DNA of 64,000 nucleotides from Merdimonas faecis (GTDB taxonomy: Bacteria > Bacillota > Clostridia > Lachnospirales > Lachnospiraceae). Positions within the stretch are counted from its first letter, which is position 1; each line of letters opens with the position of its first letter. Below the pieces are notes generated by a model, which saw nothing but the letters and a program-made list of their open reading frames with translations, was not told the DNA's origin and did no database searches. The stretch is from contig NZ_MIEH01000006.1 of assembly GCF_001754075.1 (NCBI RefSeq), positions 101,293-165,292 of the forward strand, written 5' to 3'. Shown here piece after piece: positions 45,422 through 53,943 of this stretch. A program made the translations under genes and the position numbers.

Positions 45422-45908
45422 CCACGTTTTTCCTTTTCTGGGAACTCTCTTTCCTGTGAAAGATCCCCGATATCTTTCCATACCACCAGGCGGTAAATCT
45501 TCTTGCCGGAATGATGCGGATCCATACATGCTCAAAAAACTCCCACCAGAAATCTCCCGGCTCCAGAATGCGTCCTTTTCGCTTTACCCGGACGATCCTG
45601 GCAAAGATCTGTTCCCGCCTTAACGGGCCCTCGATCTGGGTCTGGGCGTCCCCCACCATATAATAGCCTTCCGGCCTCACCTTCCAGATGCGGTGCATCA
45701 CGTACTGGCCACTGTCCCTCTGGTAGAACACCATGTCCCCTCTTTTCAGCTCTTCCTCCGGCCTGGTGAAATAGATGTAGTCCCGACGATGACACAAAAA
45801 AGGCGACATGCTGCTGCCCGCGATCTGCATGGAAACGACCCTGCCCTCTTCCGCCAGTTCCCGAAGGACAGATACATATGCATTTGTATCCACTATCTTC
45901 TCAACCAT
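45417..45908 (-). CDS. S24/S26 family signal-peptidase-like protein
   Basis: A 163-aa protein of the S24/S26 peptidase fold. The nucleophile motif is AGSSMSPFL near residue 33, followed by the strand pattern LKRGDMVFYQRD. GQYVMHRIWKV places a His where type I signal peptidases have Lys, as in the SipW/ER (S26B) type. No clear membrane anchor exists. It is the last gene of the radical-SAM operon and may cleave the leader of the modified product; this is inferred from position. Confidence 0.75.
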   Translation of the reverse strand: MVEKIVDTNAYVSVLRELAEEGRVVSMQIAGSSMSPFLCHRRDYIYFTRPEEELKRGDMVFYQRDSGQYVMHRIWKVRPEGYYMVGDAQTQIEGPLRREQIFARIVRVKRKGRILEPGDFWWEFFEHVWIRIIPARRFTAWWYGKISGIFHRKESSQKRKNVV

Positions 45909-45953
45909 ACTCCGGCCTCTTCTATATCAAAAATCTTTCTATTATCCCATCGC

Positions 45954-47744
45954 TTAGAAATCCATAGCCATACGGCTGGACTCTTCTTCACTGAGTTCGG
46001 TCACCTTTGTCTCCATGACTCTATAAGTTCTTTGACAAAGATTCAGCACGCTGGGCCGATGGGTAGTTACGATACAGGTTTTGTTCGGGTGCTGCTTTAC
46101 AATATTCCGAAGCACCGTACGCTCTGTCGTCACATCCAGCGCCGAAGTGGCCTCATCCAGCAAAAGCACCGGTGCGTCCCGGAGCACGGCTCTGGCAATG
46201 GCGATCCTCTGCGCCTGTCCTTCTGACAGGCCCCGGCCTCTCTCTCCAAGATTACTGTTGATGGTATCCGGCATCTTGGACACGAAATCCCAGGCACAGG
46301 AAATTTTCAGTGCCTCGATGATCTCCTCGTCCGTGGCGTCCTCTTTTACCATCCGCATGTTTTCTGCAATCGTCCCGGAGATAATGGTGTTTCCCTGGGG
46401 CACATAAGCAAACAGATGCCTGGTCTCCGCATTCATTTCAATTGCGGTCCCGTCTGCGGCGCATAAGCTCACCCCTCCGTCCTGCGGACGGACAAGCCCC
46501 AGGATCAGACGGATCATGGTAGTCTTGCCCTCGCCGGAAGGCCCTACCAACGCCACGATCTCTCCCGGATTGGCCTCAAACGCCGAGTCCGTGATCACCC
46601 TGGTCCCCTCCACATAGGAGAAATCCACTCCCTCCATCTGTACCCGGAATCCCTGGGAGGCATGCTTGTCCATATCGCCGCTCTCGGGAATATGTACCTC
46701 TCTGGGAAGCTGCACCAGCTCACGGATCCGGTGTGCGGAAACCGAGCTGTTCAGGAAAGACGGGATGATAGACACCACATTGCTGAACGCAGAGGACAGC
46801 TTGCTCCTCTGCTGCAGGAACAAAGTCATCGTTCCATAAGTAATATCATTTGTCCACAGCCGGAACAGACAGTACCCGAACGCCAGGAACTGCACCAGCG
46901 TTCCCATCACAGACATCAGGATATTGGTCTTGATGGTAAACATATTATATTTCAGGCTGATATCACGGAATTTTCCCTGCCACCAGCGCATCTTCTTACT
47001 GTAATGAGGCGCGATCCCGAAGGATTTGATGGTATCAAAATTGTAAATAGCCTCTACCTCAAAGGTCATAAGCTCGGAGCTCATTTCCCGGACCTTCTTG
47101 CTGTAGTCCCGCTGCTTCCGGATCATAAATCTGGACATCAGGAGCATAAACGGCGCGCTGCCGAGCGCAATGACCGCCATGATCCAGTCATAGTGCAGGA
47201 TCACGAAAAAAGTGGCGATAAAGTTATAGACTGCAATAATAATGGTCGGAAGCCAGCTGATGGCATTGCTGCTGACCGTGCCGATATCTCCATTGAAACG
47301 GTTCAGGATATCTCCATTGGAATACTGGTTCAGTGCCAGCCAGTCCGCATCCACGATCTTATCAAAGATATCCGCCTGAATATCATTGTTGATATCAATG
47401 CTGAGCTTGGCCGTGATCCGGCTGATCACGCTGCCGAATACCAGGCTGAACACGGTACTTCCCACCATGATAGCCACCATGACCCAGAGTCTGCTGGAGT
47501 CGTGGCCGGTAATGATGTCGATCATATACTTGCTGGCCACGCTGCTGACCAGTCCCATAGAGGTGCTGAAGATACCAAGAATAATATAGAATACGATGGC
47601 GCCTTTATACCTGGCGCTATACGTGAAAATCCACTTCCAGTCGTCGATGATCTCTCCGAAGGTTCCGTCCTTCCACCTGGATATGAGGATGTCCAGAGAT
47701 TCAAAGGCCGGATTCTTGTGCTGGTCCTGATTTTCTTCGTCCAT
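45954..47744 (-). CDS. ABC exporter, fused membrane and ATPase domains
   Basis: A 596-aa half-transporter. The membrane domain spans about residues 45-330 with six helices. The ATPase has Walker A VGPSGEGKTTMIRL near residue 400, Q-loop YVPQGNTIISG, signature LSEGQAQRIAIARAVL and Walker B VLLLDEATSALD. No N-terminal C39 peptidase domain is present, unlike bacteriocin PCAT exporters, so leader removal would need a separate protease such as the adjacent S24/S26 gene. ATG at 47744 follows AAAGGAGG; the reading extends upstream but without such a site. Confidence 0.88.
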   Translation of the reverse strand: MDEENQDQHKNPAFESLDILISRWKDGTFGEIIDDWKWIFTYSARYKGAIVFYIILGIFSTSMGLVSSVASKYMIDIITGHDSSRLWVMVAIMVGSTVFSLVFGSVISRITAKLSIDINNDIQADIFDKIVDADWLALNQYSNGDILNRFNGDIGTVSSNAISWLPTIIIAVYNFIATFFVILHYDWIMAVIALGSAPFMLLMSRFMIRKQRDYSKKVREMSSELMTFEVEAIYNFDTIKSFGIAPHYSKKMRWWQGKFRDISLKYNMFTIKTNILMSVMGTLVQFLAFGYCLFRLWTNDITYGTMTLFLQQRSKLSSAFSNVVSIIPSFLNSSVSAHRIRELVQLPREVHIPESGDMDKHASQGFRVQMEGVDFSYVEGTRVITDSAFEANPGEIVALVGPSGEGKTTMIRLILGLVRPQDGGVSLCAADGTAIEMNAETRHLFAYVPQGNTIISGTIAENMRMVKEDATDEEIIEALKISCAWDFVSKMPDTINSNLGERGRGLSEGQAQRIAIARAVLRDAPVLLLDEATSALDVTTERTVLRNIVKQHPNKTCIVTTHRPSVLNLCQRTYRVMETKVTELSEEESSRMAMDF

Positions 47745-47854
47745 GTTATCTTCCTCCTTTGCCTGTCGGTATAATCCCTGCGCAGCAGGGAGGGCTGGCC
47801 TGCCGGCCCGGATCGCACTTTGTGCGATCATTATACTCTGCTCATACAACCTCG

Positions 47855-48778
47855 TCAAGCATCCAGGCTCTGCAAAGCCTCCTCCAGACACTCTACCGCC
47901 TCCTCGGATATAGTGCAGCCCAGATGGATGACCGGCACACTCCCCAGGAAGTCTTCAATCAGATCCATGGTGTGCAGATGATCCTGCATATTCCATTTGT
48001 TGACCGTGATCTGGCTGTACAAAAGAGGAAATGCCTGTCCCGGCTTAAGCTTCTCTGCCCGGTTTTCCTTTGCCTGGCTCAGCATGACAACTGCCTTTAT
48101 GGGAATCGCCTCATTATGACATACCTCGGATGTCCCGCATACCGGCCATCCCTGGGCGATCCACCTGCCTTCCTTTTTACCCAGCAGGGACCGGTCCCCG
48201 TTCACAGTCCTGCTGCCCCGGTACTTCTCCCAAAGCCCCGCCTGGGTGGTCTTTCCCGTCTCTGAAGGAGCGGAAAATAAGATAGCCTCTCCCCGGTACT
48301 CCACATAAGCACAGTGCAGGACCATCTGATCCTTCCTCACCAGCCTCCGCTCTAATGCCAGCAGGGACGTAAACAGAGGATCAATGTGCAGATCCCGGAG
48401 TTCATCCTGCATCAGAAGGATCTCCGCCCGATTCGCACTCGTCTCCCGGTAGCAGGCATAAGGATCCGGCCTTCCCTTCACGCCGATCAGGCGGCTCTCC
48501 AATAGCTGGCTGTCTCCCTCTGCCTGACGCTGGAACACCAGAAGATCCGGTCGTCTCGCCACAATCTTCCCATCCGGCTCCGGCAGATGGTCTGAAACCT
48601 CTATATGATATGTATACTCAGGAGCTTTTACGGTCCCGCTCTCTTCCAACTGTCCAGACTCCCGCTGCCCCGGCGCTCTTGAGCCACTCTCAAACTTCAT
48701 GAAATTTTCCGGCGGCGTCACCTCCGCCGGGCAGCAAAGGCGAAATGTAAAATCACCGATCTGAAATAGCTTGTCCAT
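47855..48778 (-). CDS. HprK-like P-loop kinase of the radical-SAM operon
   Basis: A 307-aa protein whose C-terminal half resembles HPr serine kinase. It has the P-loop FSAPSETGKTTQAGLW near residue 165, the acidic NGDRSLLGKKEG, and PVCGTSEVCHNEAIPIKAVVML. The N-terminal half (FRLCCPAEVTPPENF) is specific to a group of HprK-like proteins that occur beside PqqD and radical SAM or lasso-peptide genes. It may phosphorylate the precursor or its product. It overlaps the radical SAM gene by 26 bases, so translation is coupled. True HPr as substrate is unlikely because the locus has no PTS genes. Confidence 0.65.
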   Translation of the reverse strand: MDKLFQIGDFTFRLCCPAEVTPPENFMKFESGSRAPGQRESGQLEESGTVKAPEYTYHIEVSDHLPEPDGKIVARRPDLLVFQRQAEGDSQLLESRLIGVKGRPDPYACYRETSANRAEILLMQDELRDLHIDPLFTSLLALERRLVRKDQMVLHCAYVEYRGEAILFSAPSETGKTTQAGLWEKYRGSRTVNGDRSLLGKKEGRWIAQGWPVCGTSEVCHNEAIPIKAVVMLSQAKENRAEKLKPGQAFPLLYSQITVNKWNMQDHLHTMDLIEDFLGSVPVIHLGCTISEEAVECLEEALQSLDA

Positions 48779-49889
48779 GCTGTATCTTCTCCCACTCTTC
48801 CCGCAAGATTCTCAAAGACTCACCTGCATAACGGCACATATAATCCGGTACGCCGTCATAGCTGCCTGTCTCCAACAGTGCGCTGGCCGCACATGTACGG
48901 CACAGATGTCTCAAATGACACGTGCTGCACTGCGCGTTCAACAGAATCTTCTGCGTCTCCTCCACAATATACTTCCACGCGCTCTCAAAACCGACCTCAA
49001 ACACGGAGACAGCCGGTTCGCTCAAGATCACACAGGGGCGCATCTCTCCCTGCCAGTTGATCGTAAACGAGCACTGCCCCGCCATACAGGACATATGTCC
49101 CGGCTCAGCTTCAGCGTGTTCCGGATGATCAGCTCTATAGACCGACTGCTGTACATATTGAGGGAACAGCTCCGACCCCATCTCCCTTTTCAGTGCATGG
49201 ATCCTGGCTCTCGCCGCCTCCTCCGGATTTAAACGGGACTGCATATTATAAGGCAGATCACGCTCCCTGGTAGCAGGCATCATATAAGTGTCCACCCGGA
49301 CAGGGATATCCAGCTCTTCTCCGATATCCAGCAGTTTATCAAGGTCATCCTGATTCGCCCGGGCCAGGCTTCCGCCCACCTTCACATCCACCCCCTGCTC
49401 CCGTAAAAGCCGGATTCCCCGCAGGGTCTTCTCATATCCTCCAGGGTAATGGCAAAGATTTGCATAAGTCTCTTCGTCCGTACCATAAAGAGTAATATTC
49501 ACTCTTCTTGGTTTATATTTTCCAAAAAACGCAGCCAGATCTTCATCGATCAGCGTGCCGTTGGTATTGATGGTGATGATCATCCCCATCTTACGCAGTT
49601 CCAGATAAAGTCTTCTAAAATCAGGATACAGGAACGGTTCTCCTCCTGTCAATAACAAGAACAGGACTCCCGCATCCTTCATCTGCCTTCCGATCTCCAG
49701 CCATTCGTCTACTGTGCGCAGTCTTCCCTGCCACTCCATCTCTTCCCGGCTCAGCCGGATATAGCACATATCACAGTTCATGTTGCAGAGAGGCAGCAAC
49801 TCAATACTGCCGTTTGCCGGGGTGAGTGTGCGCTTGGCCTGGTCGAGAAGCATGCGCTCCACGGTAGTGGCGCCTTCTAAAGGTTCCAT
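48753..49889 (-). CDS. Radical SAM/SPASM peptide-modifying enzyme, copy A
   Basis: A 378-aa radical SAM protein. The [4Fe-4S] motif is CNMNCDMCYIR near residue 34, with the SAM-binding GGEPFLYPDF and INTNGTLIDE. A SPASM-type C-terminus carries further Cys clusters (MSCMAGQCSF, QCSTCHLRHLCRTCAAS, YMCRYA) for auxiliary clusters. Such enzymes make thioether, C-C or epimer modifications on ribosomal peptides. It follows the 135-aa putative substrate gene by 75 bases and precedes the kinase gene. It is closely similar over its whole length to the second copy at 52.1-53.2 kb. Confidence 0.88.
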   Translation of the reverse strand: MEPLEGATTVERMLLDQAKRTLTPANGSIELLPLCNMNCDMCYIRLSREEMEWQGRLRTVDEWLEIGRQMKDAGVLFLLLTGGEPFLYPDFRRLYLELRKMGMIITINTNGTLIDEDLAAFFGKYKPRRVNITLYGTDEETYANLCHYPGGYEKTLRGIRLLREQGVDVKVGGSLARANQDDLDKLLDIGEELDIPVRVDTYMMPATRERDLPYNMQSRLNPEEAARARIHALKREMGSELFPQYVQQSVYRADHPEHAEAEPGHMSCMAGQCSFTINWQGEMRPCVILSEPAVSVFEVGFESAWKYIVEETQKILLNAQCSTCHLRHLCRTCAASALLETGSYDGVPDYMCRYAGESLRILREEWEKIQHGQAISDR

Positions 49890-49964
49890 AGGTGTTGTCT
49901 CCTTTCGGGTAACGTGAAAATAGACCGGAGGTTATCCGGTCTATTTTGATTATATGGTTAAGCA

Positions 49965-50372
49965 TTATGATCTAGTTGTCTCCCAAGAGTCCATATCAAG
50001 ATTTTTAGTTGCATGATAATCTTTTACATACGGGCCCATAAACCACCCCATTTCAAGCCAAACAATTACACCTTCTCCATCATCCTGCCTGCCATTATCA
50101 TTATAATCCACAAATCCATCATAGAAATCATTTATCGCTGAAGTAACGTGTTTATCTTCACACGGTTTATACCCACCAAGCCGATCTCTGCCAATATCCG
50201 CATGAACTCCATCTACAGCATTGTCCCTATTGGGATAATAGTAAAGTGTTCCTCCAGGCGCATTACATTCAAAATAATATTCCACTCCACTATCCCCACA
50301 AGCCGCTACATACTCATTCGCCTCAAACTTTTGCACTTCTGTAAGAGGTCTTCTCCATACTTTCCTCTCCAT
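49965..50372 (-). CDS. Putative substrate of the radical SAM enzyme (EYVAAC protein)
   Basis: A 135-aa soluble protein with no signal peptide or known domain. The first 25 residues (VWRRPLTEVQKFEANEYVAAC) look like a conserved leader; the rest is rich in Gly, Asp, Tyr and Trp with Cys only at three places (AACGDSG, FECNAPGG, KPCEDKH). Its gene starts 2 bases after the PqqD stop with GGAGGAG and precedes the radical SAM gene, the place normally held by a RiPP precursor. I recall similar EYVAAC hypothetical proteins in gut Firmicutes but no function. It is much longer than most precursors, so it may instead be a modified protein. Confidence 0.6.
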   Translation of the reverse strand: MERKVWRRPLTEVQKFEANEYVAACGDSGVEYYFECNAPGGTLYYYPNRDNAVDGVHADIGRDRLGGYKPCEDKHVTSAINDFYDGFVDYNDNGRQDDGEGVIVWLEMGWFMGPYVKDYHATKNLDMDSWETTRS

Positions 50373-50374
50373 TT

Positions 50375-50737
50375 TTACTCCTCCTTCAATAAACCATACT
50401 GTAAATATTCTCTTATAAAATCTTTTATGCCTTGCTCCATCTCGCCATCTGGATCGGAATACTCTTTTCTCGCCTCAGCAATCACATCCTCCGCCGATCT
50501 TGGCTCCTGGAACAATTTCCACAGAAAACTGCAGGTTTCATTCAGCGATATCACACTGTTCTCAAACACTCCCGCCTCTCCTACAGGCACCAGCACGGAT
50601 TCACCTGCCACTTCCCGCAGAAGAAAGTTCGGATTTGCTCTAAAGACCCTGACATTCTCCTCTTTTGTTCCTTCCGGAAGATGCTCCTGAGTTTCGGAAC
50701 TGGAGAGTGTCACGGATGACTTTTCATCTCTCTCCAA
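50375..50737 (-). CDS. PqqD-like peptide chaperone, copy A
   Basis: A 120-aa protein with a charged N-terminal extension of about 35 residues and a PqqD/RRE domain: FLLREVAGESVLVPVGE, VISLNETCSFLWKLF, and a helical end. PqqD-type domains bind the leader of a precursor and present it to a radical SAM enzyme. It starts at TTG with GGAGG 12 bases upstream, a weak start; no other in-frame start precedes the domain. It is the first gene of the operon. Confidence 0.78.
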   Translation of the reverse strand: MERDEKSSVTLSSSETQEHLPEGTKEENVRVFRANPNFLLREVAGESVLVPVGEAGVFENSVISLNETCSFLWKLFQEPRSAEDVIAEARKEYSDPDGEMEQGIKDFIREYLQYGLLKEE

Positions 50738-50784
50738 TATGCTTTTATTCCTCCCCTTTTATCTCATTATACCTATACGTTAAT

Positions 50785-50812
50785 ATCATATCATAATTGT
50801 CCCTATTGTCAA
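50785..50812 (-). promoter_or_regulatory. Promoter of the radical-SAM operon
   Basis: Minus-strand TTGACA (50812-50807), 16-base spacer, TATGAT (50790-50785), start near 50778, about 40 bases before the PqqD start codon. The 229 bases between this operon and the Abi gene are otherwise empty. Confidence 0.6.
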
Positions 50813-50966
50813 TGGCATTTTTCACAAATTTATCACAGAATATTCACACTTTTGCCGAAACAGTTCTCCCCACTCTTTTCTCCCACCGAATCCCTCATTC
50901 CGGACATTAAACTGCAAAACGGAATTTCGTTCAAAGGTAAGAATAGAATCATGTCGAAAGCTGTAG

Positions 50967-51647
50967 ATGGATAAGACTGTATATGATATAATCCCGTTGT
51001 TTCTTTATGATCTTACTCAAAATTCAGATGAAGACGGCTATAATATTGTCATGGAATATCTGGACTCTGATTATATGAGAATAAAAACGCTGCATGATAA
51101 GATTGGAAAATCCGCAACCAGCGACTTGATCAAAAAGAGACAGGGGGAAGATGATAGTTATGCACTCCGGGAAATTGTGGAGGTACTCTCATTTGGTCAT
51201 TTTATTGATTTATACCAGCTATACTATCAGAAATATCCGTCAAAAGAATATTTCAGCAGTTATCTTTGGTCACTAAAGTTCCTGCGCAATGCAGCTGCAC
51301 ATAATAATTGCCTGCTGAATAGTCTAAAAGCACCTTATAATATAACACTCCATAAAAATAGGGATATCCAATTTCAAGTATCAAAAATAAAGAGTATCTC
51401 TGAGAAAAGTCGAGACACTTGGATGCAAAATCCGGTAATACACGATTTTGTCATTCTTGTTTATGTTTATCTAAACGTAGTAAAAAGTGAAGGAATTAAA
51501 CAAAATGGAATTCGTCAATTAAAATGGCTATTCGAAGAAAAAATGCCTCGCCACAAAGAATACTTTGACAAAAATTTAAGCATAAAAGAATGTTACCATT
51601 TTACCCACAAAGTGGTAAACATCTTTTGCAACAAATACCGCAAATAA
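50967..51647 (+). CDS. Abi-family (HEPN) abortive-infection-like protein
   Basis: A 226-aa protein with the Abi_2/AbiD-F pattern: SYLWSLKFLRNAAAHNNCLLN near residue 108, where RNxxxH is the HEPN RNase signature, then a C-terminal region of long helices. Abi proteins kill or halt phage-infected cells by RNA cleavage. The usual N-terminal domain of about 70 residues is absent and a stop codon directly precedes the ATG, with no good ribosome site, so the gene may be truncated. It is the only rightward gene here and separates the two radical-SAM modules. Confidence 0.65.
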   Translation: MDKTVYDIIPLFLYDLTQNSDEDGYNIVMEYLDSDYMRIKTLHDKIGKSATSDLIKKRQGEDDSYALREIVEVLSFGHFIDLYQLYYQKYPSKEYFSSYLWSLKFLRNAAAHNNCLLNSLKAPYNITLHKNRDIQFQVSKIKSISEKSRDTWMQNPVIHDFVILVYVYLNVVKSEGIKQNGIRQLKWLFEEKMPRHKEYFDKNLSIKECYHFTHKVVNIFCNKYRK

Positions 51648-51846
51648 GAGTTGACAGATATATCTATACCTCATACAATAGTTACGAAGATCAAAAAACT
51701 TATATGGTTTTTCCGAGGAGCTGATGCCTGCATTGGTTCCTTATTTTTTGTATTTTCATACATGAAAGAATATGCTCTGTCACGGAATTTATATTATGGT
51801 ATACGTTTCTTTCGATATAAAATTAGCCAATGGCTTCTTTCCTCTT

Positions 51847-52143
51847 CTACAGCTTCTGACCTCCTGCAAATTCAGGGATATCCTCTACGATTCCTCTTAT
51901 ATGCAACTCACGAAGGAAACCATACACATCCCGCCTTGCAGTTTCTTCATTCACCTCAAATTCCTGAAGTATCTTCTCTACGATTTCCTCAAGGTCTGAC
52001 GCTGTATCTACCTGTTTCCATATATATGCAGCCGTCTCTGTCAGCCGGATCATTCCATTCAATTTCTGGGATGCCATCCCCGCAGGGATTAATAACGGCT
52101 CTCCTGCTATCTCTCTTAATACATATTCCTTATTTGTCTTCAT
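51847..52143 (-). CDS. PqqD-like peptide chaperone, copy B
   Basis: A 98-aa PqqD/RRE-type protein: YVLREIAGEPLLIPAG, MIRLTETAAYIWKQV, then helices with EIVEKILQEFEV and a C-terminal helix. It lacks the charged N-terminal extension of copy A. It overlaps the end of the second radical SAM gene by 14 bases, so the pair is translationally coupled. The 199 bases between it and the Abi gene hold nothing recognisable. Confidence 0.78.
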   Translation of the reverse strand: MKTNKEYVLREIAGEPLLIPAGMASQKLNGMIRLTETAAYIWKQVDTASDLEEIVEKILQEFEVNEETARRDVYGFLRELHIRGIVEDIPEFAGGQKL

Positions 52144-53227
52144 CTTTTCTCCTTAAACCAGCATTTGCTTCATAAAGTAACCGCACATATTCTTTGGCGT
52201 ACCTGCAAAGATACTCCGGTAAACCATCGTATTTCCCGGTCTCCAGCCAGGCGCTCGCCACACATGTCTTGCACACAGGGCGCAGCCGGCACTTGACACA
52301 TTTTGTATGCAGACGAAATTTCTTTGCCCCTCCTGACATCTTTTCCCAGGCAGCATCAAATCCTATCTCAAATACTGGAGCCGACGGCTCTTCTATGGTG
52401 ACACAGGGACGCATTTCTCCCTGCCAGTTCACTGAGAAGGAACAGTTCCCCGCCATACAGGTCATGCCATCCGGATAAACATCAGGGCCATTTTCTATCT
52501 GTGCAATTTTTCTTTGTACATAGAAAGAAAATTGTTCTTCTCCAAGCTCTGTTTTGACTGTTTCAAGTTCTGCGGCAGCCGCCGCTTCCGGCGCCAGCCT
52601 GGACTGCTGTTCAATAGCCAGCCCTCTCTCCCGTATCCCCGGCAGCATGTAAGTATCCATATGTACCGGTATTTCAAGCTCCCGTCCGATCTGATAGATC
52701 CGCTCTATATCCTTGCAATTCTCCTTTGTTACACTGCCATTGATCTTGACATCCACACCACGTTCTTTTAGAAGCCGGATTCCCCGCATTGTTCTCTCGA
52801 AACCTCCCGGGTAATGACAGAGCTCCTCATAAGCCCTCTCATCCGCTCCATAAAGCGTGATATTAATCCTCCTCGGCTTTTCTTTCCCGAAAAAATCCGC
52901 CCATTTCTCATCAAGAAGTGTACCGTTAGTGTTGATTGTCAAAACCATACCCCTCCGCTTCAATTCCAGATACAGTATTTGAAAATCAGGGAATAAAAGA
53001 GGCTCCCCGCCAGTCAAAAGTAAGAAAAGCACACCCGCTTTCCGCATCTCTTCTCCCAGCCCGATCCATTCTTCCGCAGTGCGATCCCGTCTGATGTAGC
53101 ACATATCACAGTTCATATTGCAGAGAGGGAGGATCTCAAGGGTGCCGTTAACGGGGCGCTGTGCGGCAGCGGCTTTTTGCAGTATAACCTTTTCCAGAGT
53201 TGTTGCCTCTGTTTGAAAAAGCTCCAT
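52130..53227 (-). CDS. Radical SAM/SPASM peptide-modifying enzyme, copy B
   Basis: A 365-aa paralogue of copy A: CNMNCDMCYIRRDR near residue 40, GGEPLLFPDF, INTNGTLLDE, LCHYPGGFERTMRGIRLLKE, and SPASM cysteines MTCMAGNCSF, KCVKCRLRPVCKTCVAS and YLCRYA. All cluster ligands are kept, so it should be active. ATG at 53227 has AAAGGAG upstream and matches the copy A start; a reading from 53263 adds 12 residues without support. Gene order is remnant substrate, radical SAM, PqqD, unlike module A. Confidence 0.88.
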   Translation of the reverse strand: MELFQTEATTLEKVILQKAAAAQRPVNGTLEILPLCNMNCDMCYIRRDRTAEEWIGLGEEMRKAGVLFLLLTGGEPLLFPDFQILYLELKRRGMVLTINTNGTLLDEKWADFFGKEKPRRINITLYGADERAYEELCHYPGGFERTMRGIRLLKERGVDVKINGSVTKENCKDIERIYQIGRELEIPVHMDTYMLPGIRERGLAIEQQSRLAPEAAAAAELETVKTELGEEQFSFYVQRKIAQIENGPDVYPDGMTCMAGNCSFSVNWQGEMRPCVTIEEPSAPVFEIGFDAAWEKMSGGAKKFRLHTKCVKCRLRPVCKTCVASAWLETGKYDGLPEYLCRYAKEYVRLLYEANAGLRRKDEDK

Positions 53228-53322
53228 CTCAAACTTCTCCTTTAAAAAAGAGAACCGACACATTATCGATTCTCCCTCTAATCCTTTGTACTTTTACATT
53301 TAAGTGTATCATAGCCGTTATA

Positions 53323-53619
53323 TTAAGAGCGATTGGGATGCCCTTCCGCAGTTGCGGTCACAGTACCCCTGTGATGCCATGTCCGGCTTCCGGAGGATGT
53401 TGTCCAGTATATTTCCTGCCCTATATATACTTCCGAAGCTGATATTGATCCAGTAAACTCTCCGGTAAGTTCATTATAACCTGTATATATGGCACACTCC
53501 AAGGTACCCAAACCATCTGTTCCGGTCTCTACCATTGCCTCACCAATGTTATTATTATCATGATCATAGATAACCTGATTGGAGGAATTGCCACAGTGGT
53601 CACTGGCATGTGAATGACC
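53323..53619 (-). pseudogene. Truncated substrate-like gene of module B
   Basis: The frame from 53619 to 53323 is open for 98 codons but begins directly after a stop and has no start until ATG at 53535. The product reads SHASDHCGNSSNQVIYD, then a Gly/Thr-rich part ending GSRTWHHRGTVTATAEGHPNRS. It sits upstream of radical SAM copy B as the putative substrate does relative to copy A, and shares a Cys-Gly start and Gly/Asp/Tyr-rich composition, but lacks the EYVAAC leader. I read it as a decayed second substrate gene. The 5' half may have been lost with the unassigned 53620-53900 region. Confidence 0.4.
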
Positions 53620-53943
53620 TTAGACCTTGTGGCGGAGTACGGAGCGCCCCGACAGTATATTTATACCGCCAGATTTCTTGAATCATTCCCATTGCACTTC
53701 CGTCTTCTATCTGCTATGATACTCCTACAGACAGCAGTTACGCACGGCACTGCCGCCATATATCACATATATTTTCTATTTCTTATTTTTATCCTTCATG
53801 TCACGCTGACATGTTCTGCACATTTTTCTGTCCATTCGGACGATATTCTAACAAACAAATCCCAAAAACATTTGCAAAATCAGGCATTCTGCTGTCAGTA
53901 GAGCATTTTTTATGCTATGATATTTATATATGGAGACAGTCCT

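Noticed and set aside
46662..47774. A 370-codon frame opposite the ABC exporter
   Set aside because: It is a complement artefact of a GC-rich gene; its product is His/Arg-rich with no family features.
51651..52175. A 174-codon rightward frame after the Abi gene
   Set aside because: It is antisense to PqqD copy B and has no recognisable protein pattern.
53620..53915. A gene in the interval before the Rpn gene
   Set aside because: Frames are short, without start signals or protein patterns; I see only a promoter-like end and possibly debris of the substrate gene.
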